Source: Lysobacterales bacterium 63-13
GTDB taxonomy: Bacteria; Pseudomonadota; Gammaproteobacteria; Xanthomonadales; Rhodanobacteraceae
Length of the DNA stretch: 64,000 nucleotides
NCBI GenBank assembly: GCA_001899855.1
Contig: MKWR01000027.1
Span: 62,001-126,000, forward strand
Direction: 5' to 3'
Of this stretch, positions 1 through 7,783 are shown one piece after another (the stretch's first letter is position 1; each line of letters begins with the position of its first letter). The position numbers were made by a program, and so were the translations under genes. Below the pieces are notes generated by a model. That model searched no databases, was not told where the DNA came from, and saw nothing but the letters and a program-made list of their open reading frames with translations.

Positions 1-50
1 GACCATATGCCGGGTGCCAGTTTTGACTGGATCACAGGCCCGATCCAGCG

Positions 51-85
51 ATGCCACGTCTGCAAAGGCGTGGCATTCGTGTTTT
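51..85 (+). terminator. Possible rho-independent terminator of an upstream gene
   Basis: ATGCCACG (51-58) pairs perfectly with CGTGGCAT (69-76) around a 10-base loop, followed by a short T-rich tract (TCGTGTTTT, 77-85). The stem is only 8 bp and the T tract is interrupted, so this could equally be a simple hairpin. A gene ending left of the window would be its natural partner. Confidence 0.3.
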
Positions 86-256
86 CGGGCGGTGAAGAAC
101 CTTATCGGTAACAGCGTTTGACAGACTGTGACCTAAATCGCGGAAAACCCGCAGGCCGCGTAGACCTCAATCATTGCCGGTCATTTTACGACAGGAAACG
201 TCAACCCATTCGCATGGAAATGGAAGATTCAGGTGAATTTCACGTTTTGACGGGCT

Positions 257-272
257 TGGCACGCCCCTTGCT
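257..272 (+). promoter_or_regulatory. Sigma-54 (-24/-12) promoter
   Basis: The sequence TGGCACG-CCCC-TTGCT matches the sigma-54 consensus TGGCACG-N4-TTGCW at every defined position. The invariant GG (258-259) and GC (270-271) are exactly 10 bases apart. Transcription would start near 283, about 30 bases before the start codon at 314, which has a good AAGGAG ribosome site. Sigma-54 promoters need an ATP-driven activator, so the downstream gene should be under tight conditional control; which activator is not visible here. Confidence 0.8.
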
Positions 273-313
273 ACCTCTAGAACATCCACCCCATGCCCAA
301 GGAGTCCACCGCC

Positions 314-508
314 ATGCTCACCTCCGCCACCATGAGTCTGAATCCCCTCTTCCTCCGCCACGACCTGATGATCGAACTCGGTCGCCTGGAAATGGCCATG
401 CAGGATATGCGCGGCACCGACAGCTACGAACAAACCCCCGTTCAATTGCAGCAACTGGAAAACCGCCGCGCGCGCATCAATGAAGCGCTGAGCCGCCTTC
501 CGGCCTGA
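314..508 (+). CDS. Small protein of unknown function under a sigma-54 promoter
   Basis: A 64-residue protein that I do not recognise. The start at 314 is preferred over the in-frame ATG at 293 because AAGGAG lies at 299-304, nine bases before it. The product has no signal peptide or membrane segment and looks helical: residues from about 15 to the end are rich in Leu, Met, Glu, Arg and Gln, with the pattern of an amphipathic or coiled-coil helix (LGRLEMAMQDM, then LQQLENRRARINEAL). It is a single-gene unit: its own promoter lies upstream and a strong terminator follows 35 bases after the stop. A small helical protein under sigma-54 control could be an adaptor, an anti-factor or a structural accessory of pili or flagella, but nothing in the sequence decides among these. 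Confidence 0.75.
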   Translation: MLTSATMSLNPLFLRHDLMIELGRLEMAMQDMRGTDSYEQTPVQLQQLENRRARINEALSRLPA

Positions 509-543
509 GATACTTCACCCTGGCGGCATGCCGGGCGGGCAAG

Positions 544-571
544 AAAAAACCGCGCACTGCGCGGTTTTTTT
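544..571. terminator. Bidirectional rho-independent terminator
   Basis: AAAAAACCGCGC (544-555), loop ACT, GCGCGGTTTTTT (559-570). The GC-rich stem is flanked by an A tract on one side and a T tract on the other, so it can stop transcription from the small gene ending at 508 and from the convergent lipoprotein gene ending at 628. Confidence 0.9.
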
Positions 572-627
572 ATGGCCATGGATGGCCTGTATGCCAGCAA
601 CGCAGGAGCAGTTGCTGGCGATCCGCA

Positions 628-1242
628 TCATTGCTTTTGCGGGATCGGTGCCGAGCGCGTCGGTGGCGGCGGGCTGGAAGAACGCATCGGCGCGGAACCC
701 GACCGGGAAACCGGGGCCGCCGAACGCACCGGTGCGACCGAACGCGCTGGAGCAACCGGCTGTGGCGCAACCATCACGCGCGGAGAAGAAGCCCGCGGCA
801 TGCCCGCATCGGCATTTACCCTTGGGCCCATGGATGACTGCGGATACGCGGGCTGGGCACGAAACATCGTTGCCGCCTCCGGAGCGTGCACCGTGTCGCG
901 GCGGATCAACGCACTGCGCGAAGCGCGATCGCGTTCAACGCGCTCGCCGCGCAGGACGCCTGGTTGATCATGCGGCTGCAAAGGCTGCCACCAGATCGGC
1001 CGGTAGCCGTGGCCCCACCAGGAGTACGGATAGCCATAGCCATATCCGCCATAGCCATAACCGAAGCCGCCATTGAAGCCCGCGTAGTGACGGACATGGT
1101 CCGGCGAGTCGATGTAGACATCCGCGGTGGGCGAACCGTAGTAATAGTCGCCACTGCCTTCATGGCCGTAGTAATTGCCGCCAGTCGTCGCGCAGCCGGC
1201 CAGCAGCAACGCGGAAAGCAAGGCCATTGCGTGTCTCTTCAT
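628..1242 (-). CDS. Gly/Tyr-rich lipoprotein
   Basis: A predicted 204-residue lipoprotein. It starts MKRHAMALLSALLLAGCATT: a charged N-terminus, a short hydrophobic stretch and a lipobox LAGC that would be lipidated at Cys16. A GGAGGA ribosome site four to nine bases upstream decides this start. After the lipobox comes a Gly/Tyr/Trp-rich stretch (repeated GYGYG, then SWWGHGYRP), then a Ser/Pro/Arg/Ala-rich low-complexity tail with several PAxSVAP-like repeats. Similar lipoproteins of unknown function are common in Xanthomonadales envelopes. It follows pepN on the same strand by about 70 bases, and the terminator at 544-571 closes the unit. I cannot assign a function. Confidence 0.75.
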   Translation of the reverse strand: MKRHAMALLSALLLAGCATTGGNYYGHEGSGDYYYGSPTADVYIDSPDHVRHYAGFNGGFGYGYGGYGYGYPYSWWGHGYRPIWWQPLQPHDQPGVLRGERVERDRASRSALIRRDTVHAPEAATMFRAQPAYPQSSMGPRVNADAGMPRASSPRVMVAPQPVAPARSVAPVRSAAPVSRSGSAPMRSSSPPPPTRSAPIPQKQ

Positions 1243-1312
1243 GATTCCTCCAGCTTCTGGCATGGGCACATCTGCCTCCAACATGCACCCGGACACCGGC
1301 AGATTCAAGCGC

Positions 1313-3979
1313 TCAAGCCCTTGGCGGGCCGTCCTCGCCTGAATGCGCGAGGCTGCGCGCAAGGATGTCGGACACGTCGGGGGACATCGCAGCCGTCTCC
1401 TGCAAGCGCGTCAGCTGTGTGTGCATGCGCTCGCGCAAAGTCGGCGGATAGCGTCGCCACGCGGCAAAGGCCGTGGTCAATCGCGCCGCAACCTGCGGCG
1501 TGATGCGGTCGATCCGGCGGATCGAGTCCGCGATGAATTCGTAACCGGCGCCGTCCTCGCGATGGAAACCGACCGGATTGCGCAAGGCAAAGGCAAGCAG
1601 CAAGGCATACACCTTGTTTGGATTGTCCCAGCGGAACGCGGCATGCCGGGTCAATGCCTGCACACGCTCCAGTGCATTCGCGCTGGGCAGGGTTGCCTGG
1701 ACCGAAAACCAGCGATCCATCACCGTGGCTGCCGCTGCATAGTCCGTGGCGAAGGCATCGAGGGCCGCTTGCGCGCCGGCCGCTTCTCCGTGCACGAGGC
1801 AGGTCAATGCGGCCAGCTTGTCGCTGAGGCAGGTGGCCTCGCGGAAATGCCGCTGCGCCAGCGTGTGATGCTGCGCATCGGCGCGGCAAAGCAAGGCGAG
1901 GCAAGCGTTGCGCAGGCCCCGCTGGTTTTGTGCGGCCGGCTCCACTCCAGCCGTGGATGCCGCCTCAAGTCGCTGGTATCGCGCCAGCAATTCCGCTTCG
2001 AGCGTCCGCGCGATGGCTGTTTCCAGGCGCCGACGCGCGGCGTGGATTGCCAGCGGATCGATTTCGACAAGCGCTTCGCCAAGCGTGGATTCGTCGGCGA
2101 GAGTGAGCATCTCGGCCAGTGTCGCCGGATCCAGATCCGCCTCGGCAAACGCGGCACGCAAAGCCGCTGTCCAGGCCTGCAGCACGGCCACGTCCGCCAC
2201 GCCGTCGTGCAGTTCGGCCATGAACAGATGGCGGATCAGGCCATCGGCGGCCTGCCAGCGATTGAATCCGTCATCCTCGTGCATGGCCAGCACGGCCAAG
2301 GAGGCACAATCTCCATGCTGGGCCAGGCGCACGGGTGCCGAATAGCCGCGCAGCAGGGATGCGATGGGTGCTTGATCGAGATTGCGAAAGGTCAGCTCCA
2401 TGCGCGCGCGATCAAGCAGGACCAGTGTTTCACGGCTGCCGCTCGGGGTGCCTCGCCGGTCGATGGCGAGGCGATTCCCGGCCGCGTCGAAAAGAGCCAG
2501 GGCCAAGGGAACCGGCAAGGCCTGGGCGGGCGCGGCGGTCGGCGGCAGGTGCTGCGACAGTTCCAGCGTGTAACTGCGCGTGGGCGCATCGAATACACCC
2601 GTCGCCTCAAGTACCGGCGTGCCGGACCGGGTGTACCAGGCCAGCCAGGGAGACAGGTCACGCTGGTTGGCATCGCCCAGCGCCGCGAGGAAATCCTCGG
2701 CGGTCACGGCGGCACCGTCGTGACGATCGAAATAGAGATCCATGCCGCGCCGAAAACCGTCCCTGCCCAGCACGGTCGCCAGCATGCGCACGATCTCGGC
2801 ACCTTTCTCGTAGACGGTTGCCGTGTAGAAATTGTTGATTTCACTATATTGCGATGGCCGCACCGGATGCGCCAACGGCCCCGCATCCTCGCTGAACTGG
2901 TTGCGCCAGAGGACGCGCACATCCTCGATGCGGCGCAGCGTTCGCGAGGTCTGCTCGGAGACGAACTCCTGCTCTCGATAGACCGTCAGGCCTTCCTTGA
3001 GGCACAACTGGAACCAGTCGCGGCAGGTCACCCGGTTGCCTGTCCAGTTGTGGAAATACTCGTGGGCGACGACGGCCAGCACATGCCGGTAGTCGTCATC
3101 GGTGGCATGCAGCGGATCGGCCAGCAGATACTTCGAGTTGAAGATGTTGAGGCCGGTGTTCTCCATTGCACCCATGGTGAAATCGTCGGTGGCGACGACA
3201 TGGAAGACATCCAGCCGGTAGTTGCGGCCGAAACGCTGCTCGTCCCAGAGCATGGCCGCCTTGAGGCAATCCAGCGCATACCGGCAGCGCGCGATCAGCG
3301 GCGCGGGTGCCCAGATCTTCAAGCTCACCAGGCGGCCTTCGGCGGTGCGGTGCTGATCCTCGATGACGGCGAGGCGGCCAGCGACAATGGCAAAAAGATA
3401 GCTGGGCTTGGGCTGCGGATCGACAAAGCGCGCCCAATGCCGGCCATCCGCCAGTTCACCGGCACCATCCGCATTCCCGCCGGCAAGCAGCACCGGAAAG
3501 CGCGCGCGATCCGCGCGCAAGGTCACCGTGTAGCGGGCCAGCACATCGGGGCGGTCGATCGACCAGGTGATGTGGCGAAAACCTTCGGCCTCGCATTGGC
3601 TGAGCAGGAAACCCTGTTCCGCGCCACCGCTCAGGTAAAGGCCCTGCATCGCCTTGTTGTCGGCGGGGCGGATGCGCGAACGCGTCTCGATGACGGCCTC
3701 GCCGCGCACCGCGTCGAGGAACAGCAACGCGCCCTCGATACGGTACTCGTCGCTGGCGAGGACGCGGCCATCAAGACGGATCTCCAGCAGTTCGACATTC
3801 TCGCCGTCCAGGCGCAGGCCAACGTCCGCCTGTGCCGGATCCTGGATCACGTGCAGGCGCGCGCTGACCCAGGTCTCCTCGACATCGAGGTCGAAATCGA
3901 GAGCGATCGTGTGCATGCGCCATGCCGGTGGCCGATAGTCCTCGATGCGGGTGAGCGGTTTCTTCATGGCTTGGTCCAT
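1313..3979 (-). CDS. pepN: Aminopeptidase N (M1 family zinc metallopeptidase)
   Basis: Cytosolic aminopeptidase that removes N-terminal residues from peptides in the last steps of protein turnover. The protein is about 888 residues, close to the 870 of the E. coli enzyme. Near residues 270-274 is the exopeptidase motif GAMEN, and near 306-310 the zinc motif HEYFH, within the stretch HEYFHNWTGNRVT that is typical of PepN; the third zinc ligand Glu follows in the LKEGLTVYREQE region. The long helical C-terminal domain of PepN is present. The start is ambiguous: ATG at 3979 has AAGGAT five bases upstream, ATG at 3967 would give MKKPLTRIEDY, and ATG at 4000 has no ribosome site. It is transcribed divergently from the dehydratase gene at 4090. 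Confidence 0.95.
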   Translation of the reverse strand: MDQAMKKPLTRIEDYRPPAWRMHTIALDFDLDVEETWVSARLHVIQDPAQADVGLRLDGENVELLEIRLDGRVLASDEYRIEGALLFLDAVRGEAVIETRSRIRPADNKAMQGLYLSGGAEQGFLLSQCEAEGFRHITWSIDRPDVLARYTVTLRADRARFPVLLAGGNADGAGELADGRHWARFVDPQPKPSYLFAIVAGRLAVIEDQHRTAEGRLVSLKIWAPAPLIARCRYALDCLKAAMLWDEQRFGRNYRLDVFHVVATDDFTMGAMENTGLNIFNSKYLLADPLHATDDDYRHVLAVVAHEYFHNWTGNRVTCRDWFQLCLKEGLTVYREQEFVSEQTSRTLRRIEDVRVLWRNQFSEDAGPLAHPVRPSQYSEINNFYTATVYEKGAEIVRMLATVLGRDGFRRGMDLYFDRHDGAAVTAEDFLAALGDANQRDLSPWLAWYTRSGTPVLEATGVFDAPTRSYTLELSQHLPPTAAPAQALPVPLALALFDAAGNRLAIDRRGTPSGSRETLVLLDRARMELTFRNLDQAPIASLLRGYSAPVRLAQHGDCASLAVLAMHEDDGFNRWQAADGLIRHLFMAELHDGVADVAVLQAWTAALRAAFAEADLDPATLAEMLTLADESTLGEALVEIDPLAIHAARRRLETAIARTLEAELLARYQRLEAASTAGVEPAAQNQRGLRNACLALLCRADAQHHTLAQRHFREATCLSDKLAALTCLVHGEAAGAQAALDAFATDYAAAATVMDRWFSVQATLPSANALERVQALTRHAAFRWDNPNKVYALLLAFALRNPVGFHREDGAGYEFIADSIRRIDRITPQVAARLTTAFAAWRRYPPTLRERMHTQLTRLQETAAMSPDVSDILARSLAHSGEDGPPRA

Positions 3980-4089
3980 GGATCCTTGGCAGTCCGCCAT
4001 CAGAGCATGTGCATCACGGGCTGGGAAGCACTACACCGAAGCGTGGCGTGCCCTGTATTGTGCGCACTCCCCTCGCCCCGCATCTGCCC

Positions 4090-5082
4090 ATGACCACGAA
4101 TGCCGCACCCGAGGCCATCGAATTCGCCGACATCAAGGCTGCCGCCTCGCGAATTGCCGCCCATGCGCTGGTGACGCCGGTGCTGCAATCGCGCTCGCTC
4201 GACACCCTGGTCGGCGCCGAATTGCTGTTCAAGTGCGAAAACCTGCAGCGCGTCGGTGCATTCAAGTTTCGCGGCGCCTGCAACGCGGTCTGGTCGCTGC
4301 CCGCTGCACAGGCCGCCAGGGGCGTGGTCACGCATTCCTCCGGCAACCATGGCGCGGCACTGGCATTGGCCGCGCGCACGCGTGGCGTCCCGGCCCATGT
4401 GATCGTGCCCGAGGGGGCCGTGCGCTCGAAAGTCGAAGCCATTGAAATGTACGGTGCCACCTTGCACCGCTGTGCGGCAACCATCAGTGCGCGCGAGCAG
4501 GCCTGTGAACAGGTGCGTGAGCAGACCGGCGCAACCCTCGTGCACCCATATGCGGATGCGCGCGTGATTGCCGGACAAGGCACGGCGGCGATGGAATTGA
4601 TCGCGCAGGGCGGCCCGCTGGATGTGCTGCTGGCACCGGTCGGCGGTGGCGGCTTGATCAGCGGCAGCGCGATTGCCGCTGCCGCTCTGGCCCCGGACTG
4701 CCGGGTCATTGCCGCCGAGCCGGCAGGTGCCGCCGACACCTTCGAATCCTTGCGCCAGGGGGAACGCATCCGTGCTTTCGTGCCCGACACGATCTGCGAT
4801 GGACTGCGCACCCTGGTCGGTGAAATCAACCTGCGCATCATGCGCGCGCACGGCGTCGAGGTGCTGACCGTCGACGACGACGAAACGATCGCGGCAATGC
4901 GCCTGATATGGCAGCGCATGAAGATCATCGTCGAGCCATCCTCGGCAATCGTGCTGGCGGCGGTGATCAAGCATCGCCAGCGCTTTGCGGGCCAGCGCAT
5001 CGGCTTGATCGTCAGTGGCGGCAATGTCGACCTGGACGCCTTGCCGTGGCAGGCTCGACCATCGATTGCGGGCGAAGCCTGA
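4090..5082 (+). CDS. PLP-dependent threonine/serine dehydratase family protein
   Basis: A fold-type II pyridoxal-phosphate enzyme of 330 residues, similar to catabolic threonine dehydratase and serine racemase. The PLP lysine is in VGAFKFRGA (Lys59), the substrate loop is SSGNHG (83-88) and the phosphate-binding loop is GGGG (185-188). The usual reaction is deamination of threonine or serine to a 2-oxo acid and ammonia. There is no C-terminal ACT regulatory domain, so it is not the feedback-inhibited biosynthetic IlvA type. The ATG at 4090 is chosen because the residues upstream of it do not fit the family. The stop is only two bases before tag, so the two are probably co-transcribed. Whether the natural reaction is dehydration or racemisation cannot be told from sequence. 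Confidence 0.85.
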   Translation: MTTNAAPEAIEFADIKAAASRIAAHALVTPVLQSRSLDTLVGAELLFKCENLQRVGAFKFRGACNAVWSLPAAQAARGVVTHSSGNHGAALALAARTRGVPAHVIVPEGAVRSKVEAIEMYGATLHRCAATISAREQACEQVREQTGATLVHPYADARVIAGQGTAAMELIAQGGPLDVLLAPVGGGGLISGSAIAAAALAPDCRVIAAEPAGAADTFESLRQGERIRAFVPDTICDGLRTLVGEINLRIMRAHGVEVLTVDDDETIAAMRLIWQRMKIIVEPSSAIVLAAVIKHRQRFAGQRIGLIVSGGNVDLDALPWQARPSIAGEA

Positions 5083-5084
5083 GC

Positions 5085-5744
5085 ATGGCCGGCACCACCT
5101 CGAAATCCAGCAAGGCTGCGCGTGCACGGGAAGAAGGCAAGGTGCCTGACGACGGCAGGACGCGCTGCAACTGGGCCAGCGGTGCGTCGGTCGACCTGCC
5201 TTACCGGCGTTACCACGACGAGGAATGGGGCGTGCCGGTGCATGAGGATCGCCGCCTGTTCGAGTTCCTCGTGCTCGAAGGCGCCCAGGCCGGCCTGAGC
5301 TGGCGCACGGTGCTCGGCAAGCGCGACGCCTATCGGCGCGCATTCCACGATTTCGACATTGCCAAGGTCGCCGCCATGTCCGATGCCCGCCTCGAAAAGC
5401 TGCTTGGCGATCCGGCCTTGATCCGCAACCGGCTGAAGATCTTCTCGGCGCGCAACAATGCGCGTGCGGCGATGCAGATAATCGACGAGTCCGGCAGCCT
5501 GGACGCCTGGCTCTGGTCCCGGGTGGATGGCAAGCCCTTGCTCAATCACTGGCGCTCGCAAGGCGAGGTTCCGGCAACCAGCGGCATTTCCGATGCCCTG
5601 AGCAAGGCCTTGCACAAGCGCGGCTTCCGCTTTGTCGGTTCGACCATCATGTATGCCTTCATGCAGGCCACCGGCATGGTCAACGATCACCTCGACAGTT
5701 GCTTTTGCCATCCACGAAATCACGGCAAGGCCAAGCGCGCATGA
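5085..5744 (+). CDS. tag: DNA-3-methyladenine glycosylase I
   Basis: Base-excision repair glycosylase that releases 3-methyladenine from alkylated DNA. The core matches E. coli Tag: RCNW near the start carries a zinc-binding Cys, YHDEEWGVP a zinc His, LEGAQAGLSW the base-recognition segment, SDALSKALHKRGFRFVG a conserved helix, and NDHLDSCFCHP the last zinc His and Cys. The product is 219 residues; about 30 basic, low-complexity residues precede the domain and are absent from E. coli Tag (187 aa). It lies two bases after the dehydratase gene and its stop overlaps the next start (ATGA), so the three genes form an operon. Confidence 0.95.
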   Translation: MAGTTSKSSKAARAREEGKVPDDGRTRCNWASGASVDLPYRRYHDEEWGVPVHEDRRLFEFLVLEGAQAGLSWRTVLGKRDAYRRAFHDFDIAKVAAMSDARLEKLLGDPALIRNRLKIFSARNNARAAMQIIDESGSLDAWLWSRVDGKPLLNHWRSQGEVPATSGISDALSKALHKRGFRFVGSTIMYAFMQATGMVNDHLDSCFCHPRNHGKAKRA

Positions 5745-6655
5745 TCGTCACCGAGCCTGGGGCATTCCTGCGGGCCGTCGACACGCTGGCCTTGAAGCCC
5801 GAATTCCCGGCCGTTGCCAACGCGGCCTTCCTGGTCAGTCCGAACGGTTTCAGCCTCGCCGCCGAATCGGCCAGCGACAACCGCTACATGGATCTCGCCA
5901 GTCAACCCGATCCACGGCGCGCCCTCGCCGAGCATGCCGACCTGGCACGCCGCCTCAGCGAGGATGTCCCGCTGATCACCTTTCCGGGCGATCCCGAAGC
6001 CATGGACGGGGTATTCCCGAACAACGTCTTCGCCACTGTCCCCGGTCGCCTGATCATCGGTCGCATGCGCCATGCCGTGCGCCAACGCGAAGCATTGCGC
6101 GAGGACATCCGCCATTGGCTCGGTGTCCTGCAGGGCCGGCAAGTCATCGATCTGTCAGCGCGGAACCTGGTTGCCGAACTGACCGGCGCCCTGGTCATCG
6201 ACCGCGCCCGCGGAATCGGCTATTGCGGCCTTTCCGAACGCTGCGACATGGCCGGGGCCGAGGCGATGCATGAAGCTTTCGGCCTGCGCCTGACCTATTG
6301 TTTCGAGCTGGCGGCCGGCGAATACCACACCAATGTCGTGCTCGCGGTGCTCGCCGGTCGCGCGGCGATCATCGCCGCATCGGGATTCCGCGACCGCGCC
6401 GCGGCAACGGCGATTGCTTCGCTGTACGGCGCGCACGTGGTCTGCATCGACGAAGCCCAGAAACAGGCCTACGCTGCCAATGCGATCAGCCTTTCCGGTC
6501 GCCGCGTGTGGATGAGCACGCGCGCCGCCGGCAGTCTCGCGCCGGCGCACGTGCAAACCCTGGATGACGCCGGATTCGCCATTGGCCAGGTCGAACTGGG
6601 CGAAATCGAGAAGGCCGGCGGCAGTCTTCGCTGCTGTGTCGGCGAAATCTTTTGA
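5741..6655 (+). CDS. Arginine deiminase-related hydrolase (CtlX/amidinotransferase-like)
   Basis: A 304-residue member of the guanidino-group-modifying superfamily (arginine deiminase, dimethylargininase, CtlX). Visible features are FPNNVF (92-97), the catalytic His of EYHTNV (His196) and the catalytic Cys in SLRCC at the very C-terminus (Cys298). The start ATG overlaps the tag stop as ATGA, so translation is coupled. Family members hydrolyse guanidino or ureido groups of arginine derivatives or citrulline. The exact substrate here is unknown; CtlX (citrulline hydrolase) and dimethylarginine hydrolase are the closest known types by motif layout. Confidence 0.85.
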   Translation: MIVTEPGAFLRAVDTLALKPEFPAVANAAFLVSPNGFSLAAESASDNRYMDLASQPDPRRALAEHADLARRLSEDVPLITFPGDPEAMDGVFPNNVFATVPGRLIIGRMRHAVRQREALREDIRHWLGVLQGRQVIDLSARNLVAELTGALVIDRARGIGYCGLSERCDMAGAEAMHEAFGLRLTYCFELAAGEYHTNVVLAVLAGRAAIIAASGFRDRAAATAIASLYGAHVVCIDEAQKQAYAANAISLSGRRVWMSTRAAGSLAPAHVQTLDDAGFAIGQVELGEIEKAGGSLRCCVGEIF

Positions 6656-6791
6656 CGCGGCGCAAAACCTGCGCCGCGCCGCCGCTGCAGGACGTCCCGT
6701 TCATCAAGTTCAGCGGGAATTCAATGCGCGCCGTCAAGACTGCATCGGTCGGGCTGTCCCGGCGGCCGTCAACGAGAACCCGACTACCAAG

Positions 6792-7040
6792 ATGATTGCG
6801 AATCCAGGACGAATCCGACTGTCCGCGCTGGCCACGGCGCTTGCAGTCATCCTGACTTCCACCATTGCCGTGGCGCGGGAGATCACGGTGCAGGAAGCGG
6901 TGGCGCAGGTGCAACGCGAGACCAGCGCCAAGGTGCTCAGCGTGCAGACCCTGCGCATCGGCAAGCGCAAGATCTACCGGATCAAGATCCTCACGTCGGG
7001 CGGCCAGGTGCGCGTTCTGGAAATCAAGGCAGACCAATAA
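6792..7040 (+). CDS. Periplasmic PepSY-domain protein upstream of phoPQ
   Basis: An 82-residue secreted protein. After ATG at 6792 come a basic N-terminus and a signal peptide (LSALATALAVILTSTIAVA, cleavage probably after AVA near residue 28). The mature part, about 53 residues, is one PepSY-like unit: EITVQEAVAQVQRET, a central basic segment, then VRVLEIKADQ. PepSY domains often bind or inhibit periplasmic partners. The stop is 12 bases before phoP and the three genes run together, so this protein may modulate the PhoQ sensor; that is inference. An upstream frame extension through 6564 overlaps ctlX and does not look coding. Confidence 0.8.
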   Translation: MIANPGRIRLSALATALAVILTSTIAVAREITVQEAVAQVQRETSAKVLSVQTLRIGKRKIYRIKILTSGGQVRVLEIKADQ

Positions 7041-7052
7041 CAGGAGATTGCA

Positions 7053-7769
7053 ATGCGTGTACTACTGGTGGAAGACGAGGCACCGCTGCGCGAGACGCTC
7101 GCAGCCAGGCTCAAGCGCGACGGTTTTGCGGTCGATGCCGCCGGAGACGGCGAGGAAGGCCTTTTCCTCGGACGCGAAGTCCCCTTCGATGTCGCCATCA
7201 TCGACCTCGGCCTGCCGAAGTTGTCCGGCATGGACCTGGTCAAGCAGTTGCGCGAGGCCGGACAGAGTTACCCGATCCTCATCCTCACCGCACGCTCCTC
7301 GTGGCAGGACAAGGTGCAGGGCCTCAAGTACGGCGCCGATGACTACCTGGTCAAGCCGTTCCATGTCGAGGAACTGCTGGCGCGCATCAACGCACTCGTG
7401 CGTCGTGCCAGCGGCTGGTCGCGTCCGCTGCTGGAGTGCGGGCCGATCGCGCTCGACACCACGGCACAGACGGTCAGCGCCAATGGCAACACCGTCGACC
7501 TGACCAGCTACGAGTACAAGGTGCTTGAATACCTGATGATGCACGCCGGCGAGCTGGTCTCCAAGGCGGACCTGACCGAGCACATCTACCAGCAGGATTT
7601 CGATCGCGATTCCAACGTGCTTGAGGTCTTCATCGGGCGCCTGCGACGCAAGCTTGATCCCGAGAACACCATCAAGCCGATCGAGACGGTACGCGGGCGT
7701 GGCTATCGTTTCGCCCTGGAACGTACCGACAACGGTGCCGAAGAGACTGCAACAGCGCCTGCCGTCTGA
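7053..7769 (+). CDS. phoP: Response regulator PhoP (OmpR/PhoB family)
   Basis: A 238-residue DNA-binding response regulator. The receiver domain has the acidic pocket (VEDE), the phosphoacceptor Asp51 in IIDLGLP, Thr79 in LTARSSWQDK and Lys101 in LVKPFH. The winged-helix output domain ends in the typical IGRLRRKLDP and TVRGRGYRF. The stretch TARSSWQDKV closely matches E. coli PhoP. An AGGAG site is seven bases before the ATG. It sits between the PepSY gene and the sensor kinase, as expected of an operon. PhoP usually controls envelope, Mg2+ and antimicrobial-peptide responses. Confidence 0.93.
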   Translation: MRVLLVEDEAPLRETLAARLKRDGFAVDAAGDGEEGLFLGREVPFDVAIIDLGLPKLSGMDLVKQLREAGQSYPILILTARSSWQDKVQGLKYGADDYLVKPFHVEELLARINALVRRASGWSRPLLECGPIALDTTAQTVSANGNTVDLTSYEYKVLEYLMMHAGELVSKADLTEHIYQQDFDRDSNVLEVFIGRLRRKLDPENTIKPIETVRGRGYRFALERTDNGAEETATAPAV

Positions 7770-7783
7770 GTGCGGCCGGCGCC

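Larger units (their letters stand above)
1..313. other. Non-coding left edge with a hairpin and a sigma-54 promoter
   Basis: No convincing gene lies in these bases; the small open frames on either strand have no ribosome site and no recognisable protein. What is visible is an 8-bp hairpin near 51-76 and a -24/-12 promoter at 257-272 that feeds the gene starting at 314. The stretch between them (about 100-240) would be the natural place for binding sites of an enhancer-binding activator, but I cannot identify a specific one. Confidence 0.5.

Noticed and set aside
1343-4093. A 916-codon open frame on the plus strand, antisense to pepN
   Set aside because: It is the mirror frame of a GC-rich gene; it has no recognisable protein motifs, and pepN on the other strand has all its family motifs.
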